Part shown: positions 23,921-34,999 of the stretch, piece by piece | Numbering within the stretch: position 1 is the first letter of the stretch | Layout: each line of letters starts with the position of its first letter | From: an uncultured bacterium | GTDB taxonomy: Bacteria; Cyanobacteriota; Vampirovibrionia; Gastranaerophilales; Gastranaerophilaceae | Direction of reading: 5' to 3' | NCBI GenBank assembly: GCA_900319365.1 | Contig: ONOE01000002.1 | Span: 62,001 to 126,000 of the forward strand | Length of the DNA: 64,000 bases | Translations under genes and position numbers: made by a program | Notes under the pieces: generated by a model | Database searches by the model: none | What the model saw: the letters and a program-made list of their open reading frames with translations, nothing else | What the model was told of the DNA's origin: nothing

Positions 23921-24406
23921 ATGATTAAATATGAAAAAGCCGTCAATATAAGCAAACTCGTTGCACTTTCATCTTTGATATGGCACGAATACTGGAAAGA
24001 TTACTTGTCTGAAGAACAAATAGAATATATGGTAGACAAGTTCCAATCCGAAAAAGCCATTCAACATCAAATCCAATATGAACACTACACTTACTTCTAT
24101 ATTTATTATAATCGTGAATTGATAGGCTATATCGGGCTTGCGCTCAAAGATGATTCGATTTTCTTATCAAAATTCTACATTAAAAAAGATTTCAGGCATA
24201 AGGGAATAGGCACAAAAACATTTGAATTTATAAAAGAAGCCGCAAAACAGCAGCGCCGAGATAAAATTACGCTTACAGTCAACAAGCACAATACAAACAG
24301 CATTAATGCATACAAAAAATGGGGATTTAAAACGGTTGATGCTGTTGTAACAGATATCGGCGGCGGATTTGTCATGGACGATTATATTATGGAATATAAA
24401 TTATAG
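23921..24406 (+). CDS. GNAT family N-acetyltransferase
   Basis: 161 residues with AAGGAG ten bases before the ATG. The acetyl-CoA site is visible as FYIKKDFRHKGIGTKTFEFI (R-x-x-G-I-G), followed by LTVNKHNTNSINAYKKWGF, the usual N-A-x-x-x-Y-x-x-x-G-F motif. The opening (SLIWHEYWKDYLSEEQIEYM) resembles the GNATs that act on small molecules or peptides, but the substrate is unknown. It lies between nadK and ftsZ. Confidence 0.87.
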   Translation: MIKYEKAVNISKLVALSSLIWHEYWKDYLSEEQIEYMVDKFQSEKAIQHQIQYEHYTYFYIYYNRELIGYIGLALKDDSIFLSKFYIKKDFRHKGIGTKTFEFIKEAAKQQRRDKITLTVNKHNTNSINAYKKWGFKTVDAVVTDIGGGFVMDDYIMEYKL

Positions 24407-24525
24407 TATATATTAATTTTTGTTCATAATTAGTGTAAATTTTCTTGTACTTTTGCCCTTTTTAACTTAGTATATTGTTATAATTACACTATTGTAGTAT
24501 TAAAATCTTATAAGAGGTAAATAAC

Positions 24526-25719
24526 GTGGAAAATATCGTAGCAGACTTGTTCGCAAAAAAAGAAACACCATCAACCAATGAAAATTTTCGTTCAAATATC
24601 AATCCGACCAAAATTAAAGTTGTCGGCGTAGGCGGAGGCGGCGGAAACGCAGTTAACCGTATGATCAGATCAGGTTTAACCGGAGTAGAATTTTGGTTAA
24701 TGAATACTGATATGCAGGCGCTTTCTACAGGTCAAACGAAAAACAGAATACAGTTAGGTTCTCTTTCAACTCACGGTTTGGGTGCAGGAAATGACCCGAC
24801 TGTAGGCGAAAAAGCTGCAGAAGAAGCCCATCAGGAAATCACACAAGCTCTTGACGGCTCTGATATGGTATTTATTACAGCAGGTATGGGCGGCGGAACA
24901 GGTACAGGCGCTGCTCCCGTTGTTGCAAAAGTCGCTAAAGAACTCGGTATTTTAACTGTCGGCGTTGTAACAAAACCTTTCAGTTGGGAAGGTAAGAAAA
25001 GAATGAATCAGGCTAATGCAGGGCTTGATAAATTAAAAGAATATGTTGATGCCGTAATTGTTGTACCTAACGATAAGTTACTTCAAGTTGTCGGCAGAGA
25101 ATACGGACTTCTTGATTCATTCGGAGTTGTTGATGAAGTCTTATTAAGAGGTGTTCAAGGTTTAACAGATATCATTACGGTTCCGGGAATTATCAACGTC
25201 GACTTTGCAGATGTTAAATCTGTTATGCAAAATTCAGGTTCGGCTTTGATGGGTATCGGTAAGGCTCAAGGGGAAGGGCGTGCTGTTAAAGCGGCTCAAC
25301 AGGCTATCAATTCTCAATTGCTTGAAGCTTCAATCAATGGTGCATCAGGTGTTATTGTTAACATCACGGGCGGTCCCGATATGGGTATTCACGAAGTCAG
25401 CGATGCGGCATCAATTATCCACGATGCTGTATTAGATGATGCTACCGTAATTGTCGGAACAACCGTAAACGATGCTATCAAAGACGGTTCTATTTCAATC
25501 ACGGTTATTGCTACAGGTTTTGAATTGAGAAATTCATCTCCAGTTAATTCATTCAACAGCGCAAGCTCTGATTTATCAAAATTAAACGCAGCTGATTACT
25601 TCTCAGGTGCATTTGATACTCAGCCTAAATCTGTTATGAATAATAACAATGCAACCAAAGATCGTGAAGCTTCAAGAAACTTCAATAATATTGAAATCCC
25701 TGATTTCTTGAAAAGATAA
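24526..25719 (+). CDS. ftsZ: Cell division protein FtsZ
   Basis: Tubulin-like GTPase that forms the division ring. 397 residues from a GTG start with AGAGG eight bases upstream. The GTP-binding tubulin signature is [19 protein letters not shown]. The N-terminus has [16 protein letters not shown] and the T7 loop region includes [11 protein letters not shown] flexible Asn/Ser-rich linker leads to a C-terminal FtsA/SepF-binding peptide ending IEIPDFLKR. It stands alone, with its own terminator, not in a mur/fts cluster. Identification is secure. Confidence 0.98.
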   Translation: MENIVADLFAKKETPSTNENFRSNINPTKIKVVGVGGGGGNAVNRMIRSGLTGVEFWLMNTDMQALSTGQTKNRIQLGSLSTHGLGAGNDPTVGEKAAEEAHQEITQALDGSDMVFITAGMGGGTGTGAAPVVAKVAKELGILTVGVVTKPFSWEGKKRMNQANAGLDKLKEYVDAVIVVPNDKLLQVVGREYGLLDSFGVVDEVLLRGVQGLTDIITVPGIINVDFADVKSVMQNSGSALMGIGKAQGEGRAVKAAQQAINSQLLEASINGASGVIVNITGGPDMGIHEVSDAASIIHDAVLDDATVIVGTTVNDAIKDGSISITVIATGFELRNSSPVNSFNSASSDLSKLNAADYFSGAFDTQPKSVMNNNNATKDREASRNFNNIEIPDFLKR

Positions 25720-25744
25720 ATAACGATTAATAATTGAATATAAT

Positions 25745-25777
25745 AAAAAAGAGCCTTTTCAAAAAGGTTCTTTTTTT
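25745..25777 (+). terminator. Rho-independent terminator after ftsZ
   Basis: AGAGCCTTTT and AAAAGGTTCT form a stem with one G:U pair, then a T-run. The A-run ahead lets it also serve the convergent lipoprotein gene. Confidence 0.85.
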
Positions 25778-25780
25778 GTT

Positions 25781-26569
25781 TTATTCACTCATTATCGATA
25801 AATTCATCATCTCTATATCGTCATAGTCTAAGTGGGTTGAATATGTATTGTGCCCGGTTTTGATGGTGATTTGGTTTGCGCTGTCAGCTTTTATCAATGA
25901 TGATGGGATTTTTATTCTTTGACCGTCGCCGTTGATTTTTATTTCGCCAATTTTACTGTTATTAAAAAACACTTCTGTCGGGGTGGAATATGCTTGTGTG
26001 CGAATTTTATTTTGCCCCATTTGTTTTGCAAGCTTTGTATCAAGCCCGCAAATGGAGCCTATAACCAGATAATTTGTGCATTTTTTAGCATTTTGGGTCA
26101 TTATAAAACTTTTGCTGTAACTCGGGCCGCTTGATTTAAGGCGAAATTGGTTAGCATTTGCCGAATTTTTTGAAAAGCTGTTATCACCTAAGTGAATAAT
26201 ATCGGTATCAAGCGAGATATCCATGGGTTCGCTTTTTGCTATTTGAATATTTATAGGGGTATTGAGGCTTTTGTTATTATTAATCGTCAAAGAAAATGGT
26301 CGATAGCCCTCTTTTTCGACATTCATAATTGTAGGTGATGTAATTTTAATATCAGGCAATTCAAAATTACCGTTTGTATCGGTATAAGTTCGGAAATTCT
26401 TTTGAGGAATGGTTATTTTGGCAAGGTCAATAGGCTTTTTGGTTTTAGAATCAATAATTTTGTTTTTATTTTGAAGTCCGGATTTCGCAACTCCGCCCGT
26501 ATAAGTTGTTGCACAAGCCGGCAGAACGGACAGAATAATTAAAAGAAGTATGTATTTTATATTTTTCAT
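25781..26569 (-). CDS. Lipoprotein with a carboxypeptidase-regulatory-like beta domain
   Basis: 262 residues from the ATG at 26569; an in-frame TTG at 26587 is less likely. A short lipoprotein signal ends in LSVLPAC, so Cys is the lipidated residue after cleavage. Residues ~30-110 resemble a CarboxypepD_reg/PEGA-like fold (YTDTNGNFELPDI, then VEKEGYRPFSLTINN). The C-terminal half has FFNNSKIGEIKINGDGQRIKIP, also PEGA-like. It probably sits at the outer surface of a membrane. Function unknown. It converges with ftsZ. Confidence 0.7.
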   Translation of the reverse strand: MKNIKYILLLIILSVLPACATTYTGGVAKSGLQNKNKIIDSKTKKPIDLAKITIPQKNFRTYTDTNGNFELPDIKITSPTIMNVEKEGYRPFSLTINNNKSLNTPINIQIAKSEPMDISLDTDIIHLGDNSFSKNSANANQFRLKSSGPSYSKSFIMTQNAKKCTNYLVIGSICGLDTKLAKQMGQNKIRTQAYSTPTEVFFNNSKIGEIKINGDGQRIKIPSSLIKADSANQITIKTGHNTYSTHLDYDDIEMMNLSIMSE

Positions 26570-26695
26570 ACAGATATTAATTCTCAATTTTTGATAAAAT
26601 TAATTCTATATGTGTATAAATAGAATGTTTAATAATATTTGTAGTTGAAATATAATATTTTTTTGATAGAATAATTATATACACACCAAAAGTAT

Positions 26696-26781
26696 GCCGG
26701 TGTGATGGAATTGGTAGACGTGCCGGACTCAAAATCCGGTGGGAGTCAAATCCCGTGTCGGTTCGACCCCGACCACCGGCA
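26696..26781 (+). tRNA. tRNA-Leu (anticodon CAA)
   Basis: Acceptor GCCGGTG pairs with CACCGGC. The anticodon stem CCGGA/TCCGG encloses CTCAAAA (anticodon CAA), there is a long variable arm (GGGAGTC..ATCCC), and the T loop is GGTTCGACCCC. 86 bases including the discriminator A; CCA is not encoded. Confidence 0.96.
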
Positions 26782-26784
26782 TAT

Positions 26785-26820
26785 AAAAAATAGGATAACT
26801 TCAGTTATCCTATTTTTTAT
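26785..26820. terminator. Bidirectional terminator between tRNA-Leu and the atp operon
   Basis: AAAAAATAGGATAACT and its near-complement ending in TTTTTT form a long stem with a tiny loop. It can end both the tRNA (plus) and atpG (minus) transcripts. Confidence 0.85.
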
Positions 26821-26874
26821 AGTTTCATGTCGGCATACAATGCCGAACATCCTTTATATTCCTAACTTCTATAA

Positions 26875-27807
26875 TTAACCTGCTTGAGAATTAGCACCGT
26901 TAATTACTTCAATAATTTCATTGGTAATTGCAGATTGACGCAATTTGTTATACTGAATAGACAAGTCATGTATAATTTTTTCGGCATTAGTCGTTGCAGC
27001 GGACATTGCTGTCATACGTGAGGCAAGTTCGCTTGCTTTAGCCTCTAACAACGCCTGATAAAAAGTGTTTGTGATAAACATCGGAACTATCTTTTGTAAA
27101 ATATGATGCATATCCGGAATAAATTCCATAAGCGGCTCTATTTCGTTATCATTAATTTTTTCATGATTATCTTTAACACCCTCAATAGGCATTACAGACC
27201 ATCTTACGACTTTATAGCTTACCATATTTTTAAATCTTGTAGTTATAATTTCGATTTTATCAATTGAACCGTTTACGTAATATTCTGCTAAATCTTCAGC
27301 AATATCACGAGCTTCCATTGCATTCGGAGTTTCAACAGCGCTGAAATATTTCTTTTCAATACTTACGCCCAGAGCTTCAAGTTTTTTGCGCATAATAGAA
27401 ACTCCTTTTTGCCCTGCAACAAAGACCTTAACCCCTATGCCTTGGGACTTATATTCTTTTATTGCAGTTAAAGCAGCCTTTACGACGTTAGCGCTATATG
27501 CTCCCGCAAGCCCTTTGTTTGAAGTAATTACAAACAAGCCGACATTTTTAATATCACGCTTCTCCAAAAGTTTCGGGTAATTATCAACGGCTTTTTTGAT
27601 TTTCAACGATTCTGTGCTAAATTCACCAACCGAATTTAACAGCTTTTGAAACATGTGATAAAGCTCCAATGAGTAAGGGCGGGAAGCCTTGACGGCAGTT
27701 TCCGAACTCCTAACCTTTGCAGAGGCAACCATTTTCATTGCCCTTGTAATTTTTTTAGTGCTTTCAACACTATTTATTCGCTTTTTTATTGTTTTTAAAT
27801 TAGCCAT
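26875..27807 (-). CDS. atpG: ATP synthase gamma subunit
   Basis: Central rotor shaft of F1. 310 residues from the ATG at 27807. The frame extends upstream to a TTG at 27843, but that stretch is the hairpin element between atpA and atpG. Family features are the N-terminal KTIKKRINSVESTKKITRAMKMVA and the C-terminal helix ELASRMTAMSAATTNAEKII. Last gene of the operon; beta (atpD) and epsilon (atpC) do not follow and are not in the window, as in cyanobacteria. Whether the regulatory insert of photosynthetic cyanobacteria is present was not resolved. Confidence 0.95.
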   Translation of the reverse strand: MANLKTIKKRINSVESTKKITRAMKMVASAKVRSSETAVKASRPYSLELYHMFQKLLNSVGEFSTESLKIKKAVDNYPKLLEKRDIKNVGLFVITSNKGLAGAYSANVVKAALTAIKEYKSQGIGVKVFVAGQKGVSIMRKKLEALGVSIEKKYFSAVETPNAMEARDIAEDLAEYYVNGSIDKIEIITTRFKNMVSYKVVRWSVMPIEGVKDNHEKINDNEIEPLMEFIPDMHHILQKIVPMFITNTFYQALLEAKASELASRMTAMSAATTNAEKIIHDLSIQYNKLRQSAITNEIIEVINGANSQAG

Positions 27808-27828
27808 GGTTTTATTTTTACCCTGTTT

Positions 27829-27893
27829 TTGTCTGGATAGCAATCCAGACCTACTTTGTATTTTGAAGTCTATAAACTTATCAACTTATAAAC
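27829..27893. repeat. Intergenic hairpin plus AT-rich repeat between atpA and atpG
   Basis: GTCTGGAT (27831-27838), loop AGCA, ATCCAGAC (27843-27850), then an AT-rich unit with CTATAAACTTATCAACTTATAAAC. The layout and loop match the element at 30906, with a paired base change in the stem (T:A to G:C). Confidence 0.6.
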
Positions 27894-27899
27894 TCAATT

Positions 27900-29960
<2,061 letters not shown>

Positions 29961-29961
<1 letters not shown>

Positions 29962-30470
29962 TACAATTCCGCCTTATCAAGTTTGTCCAAGCCGTCTTGT
30001 ATAAATTTGTTATGCAAGTCGGGATTTGACTTTAACATTTCAATTATGTTATTTCTTGCTTGTTCTATTGATTTTTCAATAGTTTCGTTCATAACTTCTT
30101 TTGAAATGTTCTTTTCTTCTATTTTTATTGATTTCTCAATATTATTTTCGATTTTATCAATCGTTTTTTGGGTTGAAATTTCAAGTTGTTTTTTAAATAA
30201 CTCGATTTTGTCATTATTAAACTTTTCAATTTCTTTTATTTCGTCAGGCAATTTGTTCAATGTTTCCAAAGCTTTGTTCATAGAAATGTTTGAGCTTTCT
30301 TTTTCGCTTTCAGACTTTTGGATTTTATCTTTAACTGCTTGGACAACATTATTCATCAGTTTTTTGATGTCGATTTTGTCAAAAACCCACCAAAAAAACC
30401 ATACCATAAGCGCAAAGTTTACGATATTTGTATCTATTAAGTATTTGATTATGTCTATGATTTTATCCAT
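29961..30470 (-). CDS. atpF: ATP synthase subunit b
   Basis: 169 residues. One membrane helix near the N-terminus (FALMVWFFWWVF) is followed by a long charged coiled coil, as expected for the peripheral stalk. It has unusually many Lys, Asn and Ile codons and low similarity to textbook b subunits, but its place between b-prime and delta fixes the identity. Starts four bases after atpF-prime ends. Confidence 0.9.
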
Positions 30471-30474
30471 AATT

Positions 30475-30885
30475 TTATCCCAGTAGTTTTGAAGTTATAG
30501 CAGAAGAAATTTCGTCTTTATTAATGCTGTTTTTCAAGTTTTCTTTGTCATTATTAAGGACTTCTTTTTGCTGCTGAATCTTAAATTTAGAATTTTCTTT
30601 TTCCTGACGAATTTTTTCAAATGATGATTTTTGAATTGCGTCCAAATCATGTGCCGATTTTACCCTGCCGTCCTCTTTGGCTTTAGCAAGTCCGTCTTTG
30701 TATTGTCCTGTATATTCATCGGCCTTTGATGATAATTCTTTCGCCTCATTATAGTTTGAATTGATATATTCGTCCCTTTTTTTCATCATTTTGAGCATAG
30801 GACGATAGAATATGGCATTCATAATTAACATGAATACTATAAAACTTATCATACATACTAAAAATGTTGCGTTAATTTCAATCAT
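30475..30885 (-). CDS. atpF': ATP synthase subunit b' (second b-type subunit)
   Basis: 136 residues. An N-terminal membrane helix (FLVCMISFIVFMLIMNAIFYRP) leads into RPMLKMMKKRDEYI, the conserved junction of b-type subunits, then a coiled coil. Having two b-type genes in tandem (b-prime then b) is typical of cyanobacteria, plastids and some photosynthetic proteobacteria; most other bacteria have one. A 169-base spacer with hairpin and AT repeats separates it from atpE. Confidence 0.9.
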   Translation of the reverse strand: MIEINATFLVCMISFIVFMLIMNAIFYRPMLKMMKKRDEYINSNYNEAKELSSKADEYTGQYKDGLAKAKEDGRVKSAHDLDAIQKSSFEKIRQEKENSKFKIQQQKEVLNNDKENLKNSINKDEISSAITSKLLG

Positions 30886-30905
30886 TTGAATCAGTCATTT
30901 CCTTG

Positions 30906-31052
30906 CTTTTGTCGGGGTAACAATCCCGATCTGCTTATTTGTTTAAGTTTTTAAGATGATAGGTTTATAAATAATTATTAATTTAACTATTTTTCAATGC
31001 GAAATGCTAAATAAAGAACTTATAAACTTATTCACCTATGAACTTATAAACT
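30906..31052. repeat. Intergenic hairpin plus AT-rich repeats between atpE and atpF'
   Basis: GTCGGGGT (30911-30918), loop AACA, ATCCCGAT (30923-30930), then AAGTTTTTAAG and GGTTTATAAATA. A second block has AACTTATAAACTTATTCACCTATGAACTTATAAAC ending next to the atpE stop. This is the same architecture as 27829-27893. Confidence 0.6.
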
Positions 31053-31054
31053 TT

Positions 31055-31291
31055 TTATTTAAGTACCAACGTAATTGCGATAAACAAAGCATAAATTGCT
31101 GTTGCTTCTGCTAAACCTGCACCGATGATGAAATCTTTGAAAGCTTCATCTTTCATTTCGGGCTGACGAGAAATTGCATCCAAAACGCCTTTTGTTGCAA
31201 TACCTAAACCAAGACCTCCGCCGATAGCACCAAAACCGATTGCTATACCTGCGCCGAGTTTTGCTAAGTCTAATGCTTGTTCAATTGCCAT
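31055..31291 (-). CDS. atpE: ATP synthase subunit c
   Basis: 78 residues forming a two-helix hairpin of the rotor ring. The ion-binding carboxylate is Glu62 (GLAEATAIYALF), and the polar loop is SRQPE. The residues that mark sodium-binding rings (Gln in helix 1 and Ser after the Glu) are Leu29 and Ala63 here, so a proton is the more likely coupling ion. The short, glycine-rich helix 1 (GFGAIGGGLGLG) packs the ring. A ribosome site AAGGAG precedes the ATG. Confidence 0.96.
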   Translation of the reverse strand: MAIEQALDLAKLGAGIAIGFGAIGGGLGLGIATKGVLDAISRQPEMKDEAFKDFIIGAGLAEATAIYALFIAITLVLK

Positions 31292-31348
31292 AATTTTCTC
31301 CTTTTCTTTTATTAATATTATTAATTATTCTCTTATATTTTCTCTTAT

Positions 31349-32038
31349 TTATTCCTTTTGAATTGCCATTGTAATATACGTCATTGATAACAGCGTAAAT
31401 ACTAACGCCTGAATTACCGCAACAAATATTTCAAATAGCATAAACGGTAAAGGAAGTAATACCCCGACCAAGCCTAACATTGTCGTTACCAGAATTTCAC
31501 CTGCCAAGATGTTGGCAAAAAGTCGGAGTGCCAATGAAAACGGTCTTATAAACAATTCCATGGTATCAACAAAAGTGATAATCAAACCCTCAATGCTGAA
31601 TCCTTTAAAGAAGAATTTAAATTTGTTCTGCTTAACTCCGTAATAAACATAATAAATTAATACAACAATTGCCATTGCTGCCGTCATATTGATATCATTA
31701 TCAGGAGAGGCAAATTCCCCCGTATGAAGATGAATAATCTTTAACGGTAACTGCCCGAACAAATTCGCCGTCAAAATGAACATAAACAATGTTAATACAA
31801 TTGCAATATGTTTCTGAGCATTATCATCACCCATGCTGGCTTTTGTGATGTCATTAAAATATTTAATAATTCCTTCACTTATAGCCTGCAATTTTGTCGG
31901 AACCATTCCCATGTTTCTTGTCGCAAAGAGAGCAAAAACAATCAACAATGCCATGGTAATCCACATTGTAATAATTGTATCCATGTTAAAATTCAAAGTT
32001 TTGCCAAATAGTGTGGCAGTATAAACCCAACGTTCCAT
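31349..32038 (-). CDS. atpB: ATP synthase subunit a
   Basis: 229 residues from the ATG at 32038, which has GAAGGGAG seven bases upstream; the frame reaches back to 32071 without a ribosome site. It is a membrane protein with five or six helices. The essential arginine is in PFSLALRLFANILAGEIL, and the C-terminal helix has FVAVIQALVFTLLSMTYI. First gene of the operon; no atpI is seen upstream, where the divergent birA operon starts. Confidence 0.95.
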   Translation of the reverse strand: MERWVYTATLFGKTLNFNMDTIITMWITMALLIVFALFATRNMGMVPTKLQAISEGIIKYFNDITKASMGDDNAQKHIAIVLTLFMFILTANLFGQLPLKIIHLHTGEFASPDNDINMTAAMAIVVLIYYVYYGVKQNKFKFFFKGFSIEGLIITFVDTMELFIRPFSLALRLFANILAGEILVTTMLGLVGVLLPLPFMLFEIFVAVIQALVFTLLSMTYITMAIQKE

Positions 32039-32195
32039 GTTTCTCCCTTCTGAACTTTTACATATTAACATAAATATTAAATCAAAGGGAATTGTTAAGT
32101 TTTTTTAAGATAATTTTGTGCGAAATAAAATTGTGTACTTGAAATTTGTTTGTTGTATAATAAATTTAATTAGAAATTTTTGATTAGAGGATTAT

Positions 32196-32921
32196 ATGAA
32201 TATAATTACGCTAGGAGAGATTGATTCTACAAACACTTACGCCAAGAATAACATTGATACCCTGAAAGACAGGGATGTTGTGCATGCCCTCAGACAAACT
32301 GCGGGCAGAGGCAGATTGAACCGTTCGTTTGTTGATTTGGGCGAAAATAATTTATTCTTTTCTATCGTATTGAAACCCTCACAGGATTTTAGGAGCGTTT
32401 ATGCAAATATTACACAGTATTCATGCCTTATTTTGTGCAAGATTTTTGAAAATTACGGGTTAAATGCTAAAATCAAGTGGCCGAATGACGTTATGATTGA
32501 CGGCAAAAGAAAAATCTCGGGGATTTTGTCTGAAACCGTTATGGAAAACAATAAATTAAAAGGCTTAATTATCGGAATCGGTGTAAATTTAAACGCAGAT
32601 AAAGTTTCTGTTGAAGCAATCCAAGGCAGAGTCGTAACGGCATTGAACCTTGAAATCGGCAGAGCAGTCAATCCCGATTCTTTCTTAAACGAATTTTTCG
32701 AAATGTTTTTCAAAGATTACGACAAACTTTTAAAATGTGGCTTTGAATTAATAAAATCCGATTATGTTTCAAGAAACTGTTTTCTTAACAAGGATTTAAG
32801 CGTGCAGGTTCTTGACAGCGTAAAAGCAGGTTATGCAAAAGATATAAATAACACGGGTGAACTTGTTTTAGTAACCCCCGAAAATAAAGAATTAGTATTG
32901 AATATAGGAGATATTTTATGA
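32196..32921 (+). CDS. birA: Biotin--[biotin carboxyl-carrier protein] ligase
   Basis: 241 residues, catalytic type without the N-terminal helix-turn-helix repressor domain. Signatures are STNTYAKNN, the biotinyl-AMP loop TAGRGRLNRSF, IKWPNDVMIDGKRKISGIL and the C-terminal SH3-like part. It attaches biotin to the carrier lysine of biotin enzymes. Its stop overlaps the oadG start (ATGA), so it is coupled to the decarboxylase genes, whose OadA subunit carries the only biotin site in the window (Lys564). Confidence 0.95.
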   Translation: MNIITLGEIDSTNTYAKNNIDTLKDRDVVHALRQTAGRGRLNRSFVDLGENNLFFSIVLKPSQDFRSVYANITQYSCLILCKIFENYGLNAKIKWPNDVMIDGKRKISGILSETVMENNKLKGLIIGIGVNLNADKVSVEAIQGRVVTALNLEIGRAVNPDSFLNEFFEMFFKDYDKLLKCGFELIKSDYVSRNCFLNKDLSVQVLDSVKAGYAKDINNTGELVLVTPENKELVLNIGDIL

Positions 32922-33154
32922 ACAATTTAGAAATTGGAATGGCTCTGATGATTATCGGAATGGGATTTGTTCTTGCTTTTCTATGGCTTATGATTATTTT
33001 CATGGGCTGGATGTCAAAAGCTGTTGCTTATTTGAACAAAATCTTTCCCGAACCGGTAGAAGAAGTCAAAAAAGCGGTCAAGAAAACTTCTGACAACGTA
33101 GAAGCAGCTATCGCATTAGCTATCGCAGCTATCAGAGCAAAAAGACATCAGTAG
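32918..33154 (+). CDS. oadG: Sodium-pump decarboxylase gamma subunit (OadG-like)
   Basis: 78 residues. One N-terminal membrane helix (ALMIIGMGFVLAFLWLMIIFM) is followed by a charged tail with an Ala-rich end (AAIALAIAAIRAKRHQ), which fits the OadG family in the oadG-oadA-oadB order. OadG anchors the carboxyltransferase to the membrane pump. Small subunits like this are poorly conserved and the call leans on its place between birA and oadA. Confidence 0.82.
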   Translation: MNNLEIGMALMIIGMGFVLAFLWLMIIFMGWMSKAVAYLNKIFPEPVEEVKKAVKKTSDNVEAAIALAIAAIRAKRHQ

Positions 33155-33192
33155 GAAAAAGTTTTGTACAGTTATAATGAAAGGATATAAAT

Positions 33193-34989
33193 ATGAGTAA
33201 AAAACCAATTAAAGTTATGGATACGTCTTTCAGGGACGGTTTCCAATCGGTTTACGGGGCAAGAGTATTTGTAGATGATTTTATTCCTGCCTTGCAATCT
33301 GCAGTAAAAGCAGGTATCAGACATTTTGAAACAGCAGGCGGGGCAAGATTTCAATCTCCGATTTTCTATTGCAACGAAAACGCTTTTGAAACAATGGACA
33401 AAATCAGAGCAGCAGTTGATGAAGTTGCTCCCGGTGTTAATTTACAATCTCTTTCAAGAGGTGTAAATGTTGTAGGTCTTGATTCTCAGCCCAGAGATGT
33501 AATTGATTTACACGCAAAAATGTTCAAAAAACACGGTGTTACAACCGTTCGTAACTTTGATGCATTGAATGATGTTAACAACTTGATTTATTCAAGTCAA
33601 TGCATTAAAAAACACGGTTTAAAGCATGAAGTTACCATTACAATGATGGAATTGCCCATCGGATGTACGGGTGCTCATGATGTTGCTTTCTATGAAAGAG
33701 TTTTAAGATCAATCCTTGACTCGGGCATTGAATTTGATTCTTTGGCATTTAAAGATGCTTCAGGTACTTCAGCACCAAGAAAAGTTTATGAAACAGTTAA
33801 AAGAACAAGAGAAATCTTAGGACCTGATGTTGATATCAGATTCCACTCTCACGAAACTGCAGGAACCGGCTTAGCTGCATACTTAGCAGCATTAGACGGC
33901 GGTGCTAATTGCATTGACCTTTCTATGAAACCTGTATCAGGCGGCACAGCACAGCCTGACATCGTTTCTATGTGGCATGCATTGAAATATACTGATTATG
34001 ATTTAGGTATTAATGTTGAAAAAATTCTTGAAACAGAAGAAATCTTCAAAGAATGTATGAAAGATTACTTCTTACCTCCCGAAGCTATGTCAACTAACCC
34101 GATGATTATTCAATCACCACTTCCGGGCGGCGCTTTGACAGCTAATACTCAAATGTTAAGAGACAACAATTTAATGGATAAATATCCCGAAATAGTTACC
34201 GCAATGAAAGAAGTTGTTGAAAAAGGCGGTTTCGGTACATCAGTTACACCCGTTTCTCAATTCTACTTCCAGCAGGCATTTAACAACGTTATGTTCGGTA
34301 AATGGAAGAAAATTGCTGAGGGCTACGGCAAAATGGTTCTTGGCTATTTCGGACATACTCCTTGCCAACCTGATGCAGAAGTTATTAAAATTGCTGAAGA
34401 ACAGCTTGGTTTACAGCCTACAACAGAACATGTTGTTGACTTAAATGACAAAGACCCGAACAAAGGTCTTGCTGTTGCCAAGAAAAGACTTGAAGACGCT
34501 AATTTACCTGTTACGGATGAAAACTTATTCATCTCTGCAGCTTGCAAAGAAAAAGGCATCTTGTTCTTGCAAGGTAAAGGAACAATCGGTGTTCGCAAAA
34601 AGAGCGTTGCTGATTCTGAACCTAAAGCAGAAGGCAATAATACAAACGGTTATACCGTTACCGTTAACGGTAAGAAATATGCTGTTGCACTTGAAGGCGA
34701 TAAAGCTACGGTTAACGGCAAATTGTATGATTTCAGTATTAAAGACGGTATTGAAGCAAAAGCTGTATCAGGCAGCGGAACTCCCGTTAAAGCAGCTTTG
34801 CCCGGTAACGTTTTGAAAGTTTTGGTTTCTGAAGGGGATTCAATTGCTGAAGGCGATGTAATTGCCGTAATTGAAGCTATGAAAATGGAAACCGAAATCA
34901 AATCGCCGGTAGGCGGTACGGTTAAATCCGTAGATATTGAAGTCGGTAATAAAGTCCAAACAGGACAAGTATTGGTAACAATAGGTTAG
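33193..34989 (+). CDS. oadA: Biotin-dependent carboxyltransferase, oxaloacetate decarboxylase alpha-like
   Basis: 598 residues. The N-terminal carboxyltransferase barrel has the metal site Asp10 ([11 protein letters not shown]) and HSHET, with the catalytic lysine in [13 protein letters not shown] linker leads to a biotinyl domain with the carrier Lys564 (IEAMKMETE). It moves CO2 from the substrate to biotin, for release by the membrane beta subunit with Na+ export. The N-terminal pattern (FRDGFQS, then AGGARFQSP) differs from the usual oxaloacetate decarboxylase (RDAHQS, WGGATF), so the substrate may be another keto or acyl acid. OadA and OadB genes are eleven bases apart. Confidence 0.88.
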   Translation: MSKKPIKVMDTSFRDGFQSVYGARVFVDDFIPALQSAVKAGIRHFETAGGARFQSPIFYCNENAFETMDKIRAAVDEVAPGVNLQSLSRGVNVVGLDSQPRDVIDLHAKMFKKHGVTTVRNFDALNDVNNLIYSSQCIKKHGLKHEVTITMMELPIGCTGAHDVAFYERVLRSILDSGIEFDSLAFKDASGTSAPRKVYETVKRTREILGPDVDIRFHSHETAGTGLAAYLAALDGGANCIDLSMKPVSGGTAQPDIVSMWHALKYTDYDLGINVEKILETEEIFKECMKDYFLPPEAMSTNPMIIQSPLPGGALTANTQMLRDNNLMDKYPEIVTAMKEVVEKGGFGTSVTPVSQFYFQQAFNNVMFGKWKKIAEGYGKMVLGYFGHTPCQPDAEVIKIAEEQLGLQPTTEHVVDLNDKDPNKGLAVAKKRLEDANLPVTDENLFISAACKEKGILFLQGKGTIGVRKKSVADSEPKAEGNNTNGYTVTVNGKKYAVALEGDKATVNGKLYDFSIKDGIEAKAVSGSGTPVKAALPGNVLKVLVSEGDSIAEGDVIAVIEAMKMETEIKSPVGGTVKSVDIEVGNKVQTGQVLVTIG

Positions 34990-34999
34990 GAGGCCGCAA

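Noticed and set aside
27808-27843. TTG start extending atpG by 12 residues
   Set aside because: It lies within the hairpin element and gives a sequence unlike gamma subunits.
29983-30486. 167-codon plus-strand frame opposite atpF
   Set aside because: Shadow of the Lys/Asn/Glu-rich coiled-coil gene on the other strand; no ribosome site and hydrophobic nonsense composition.
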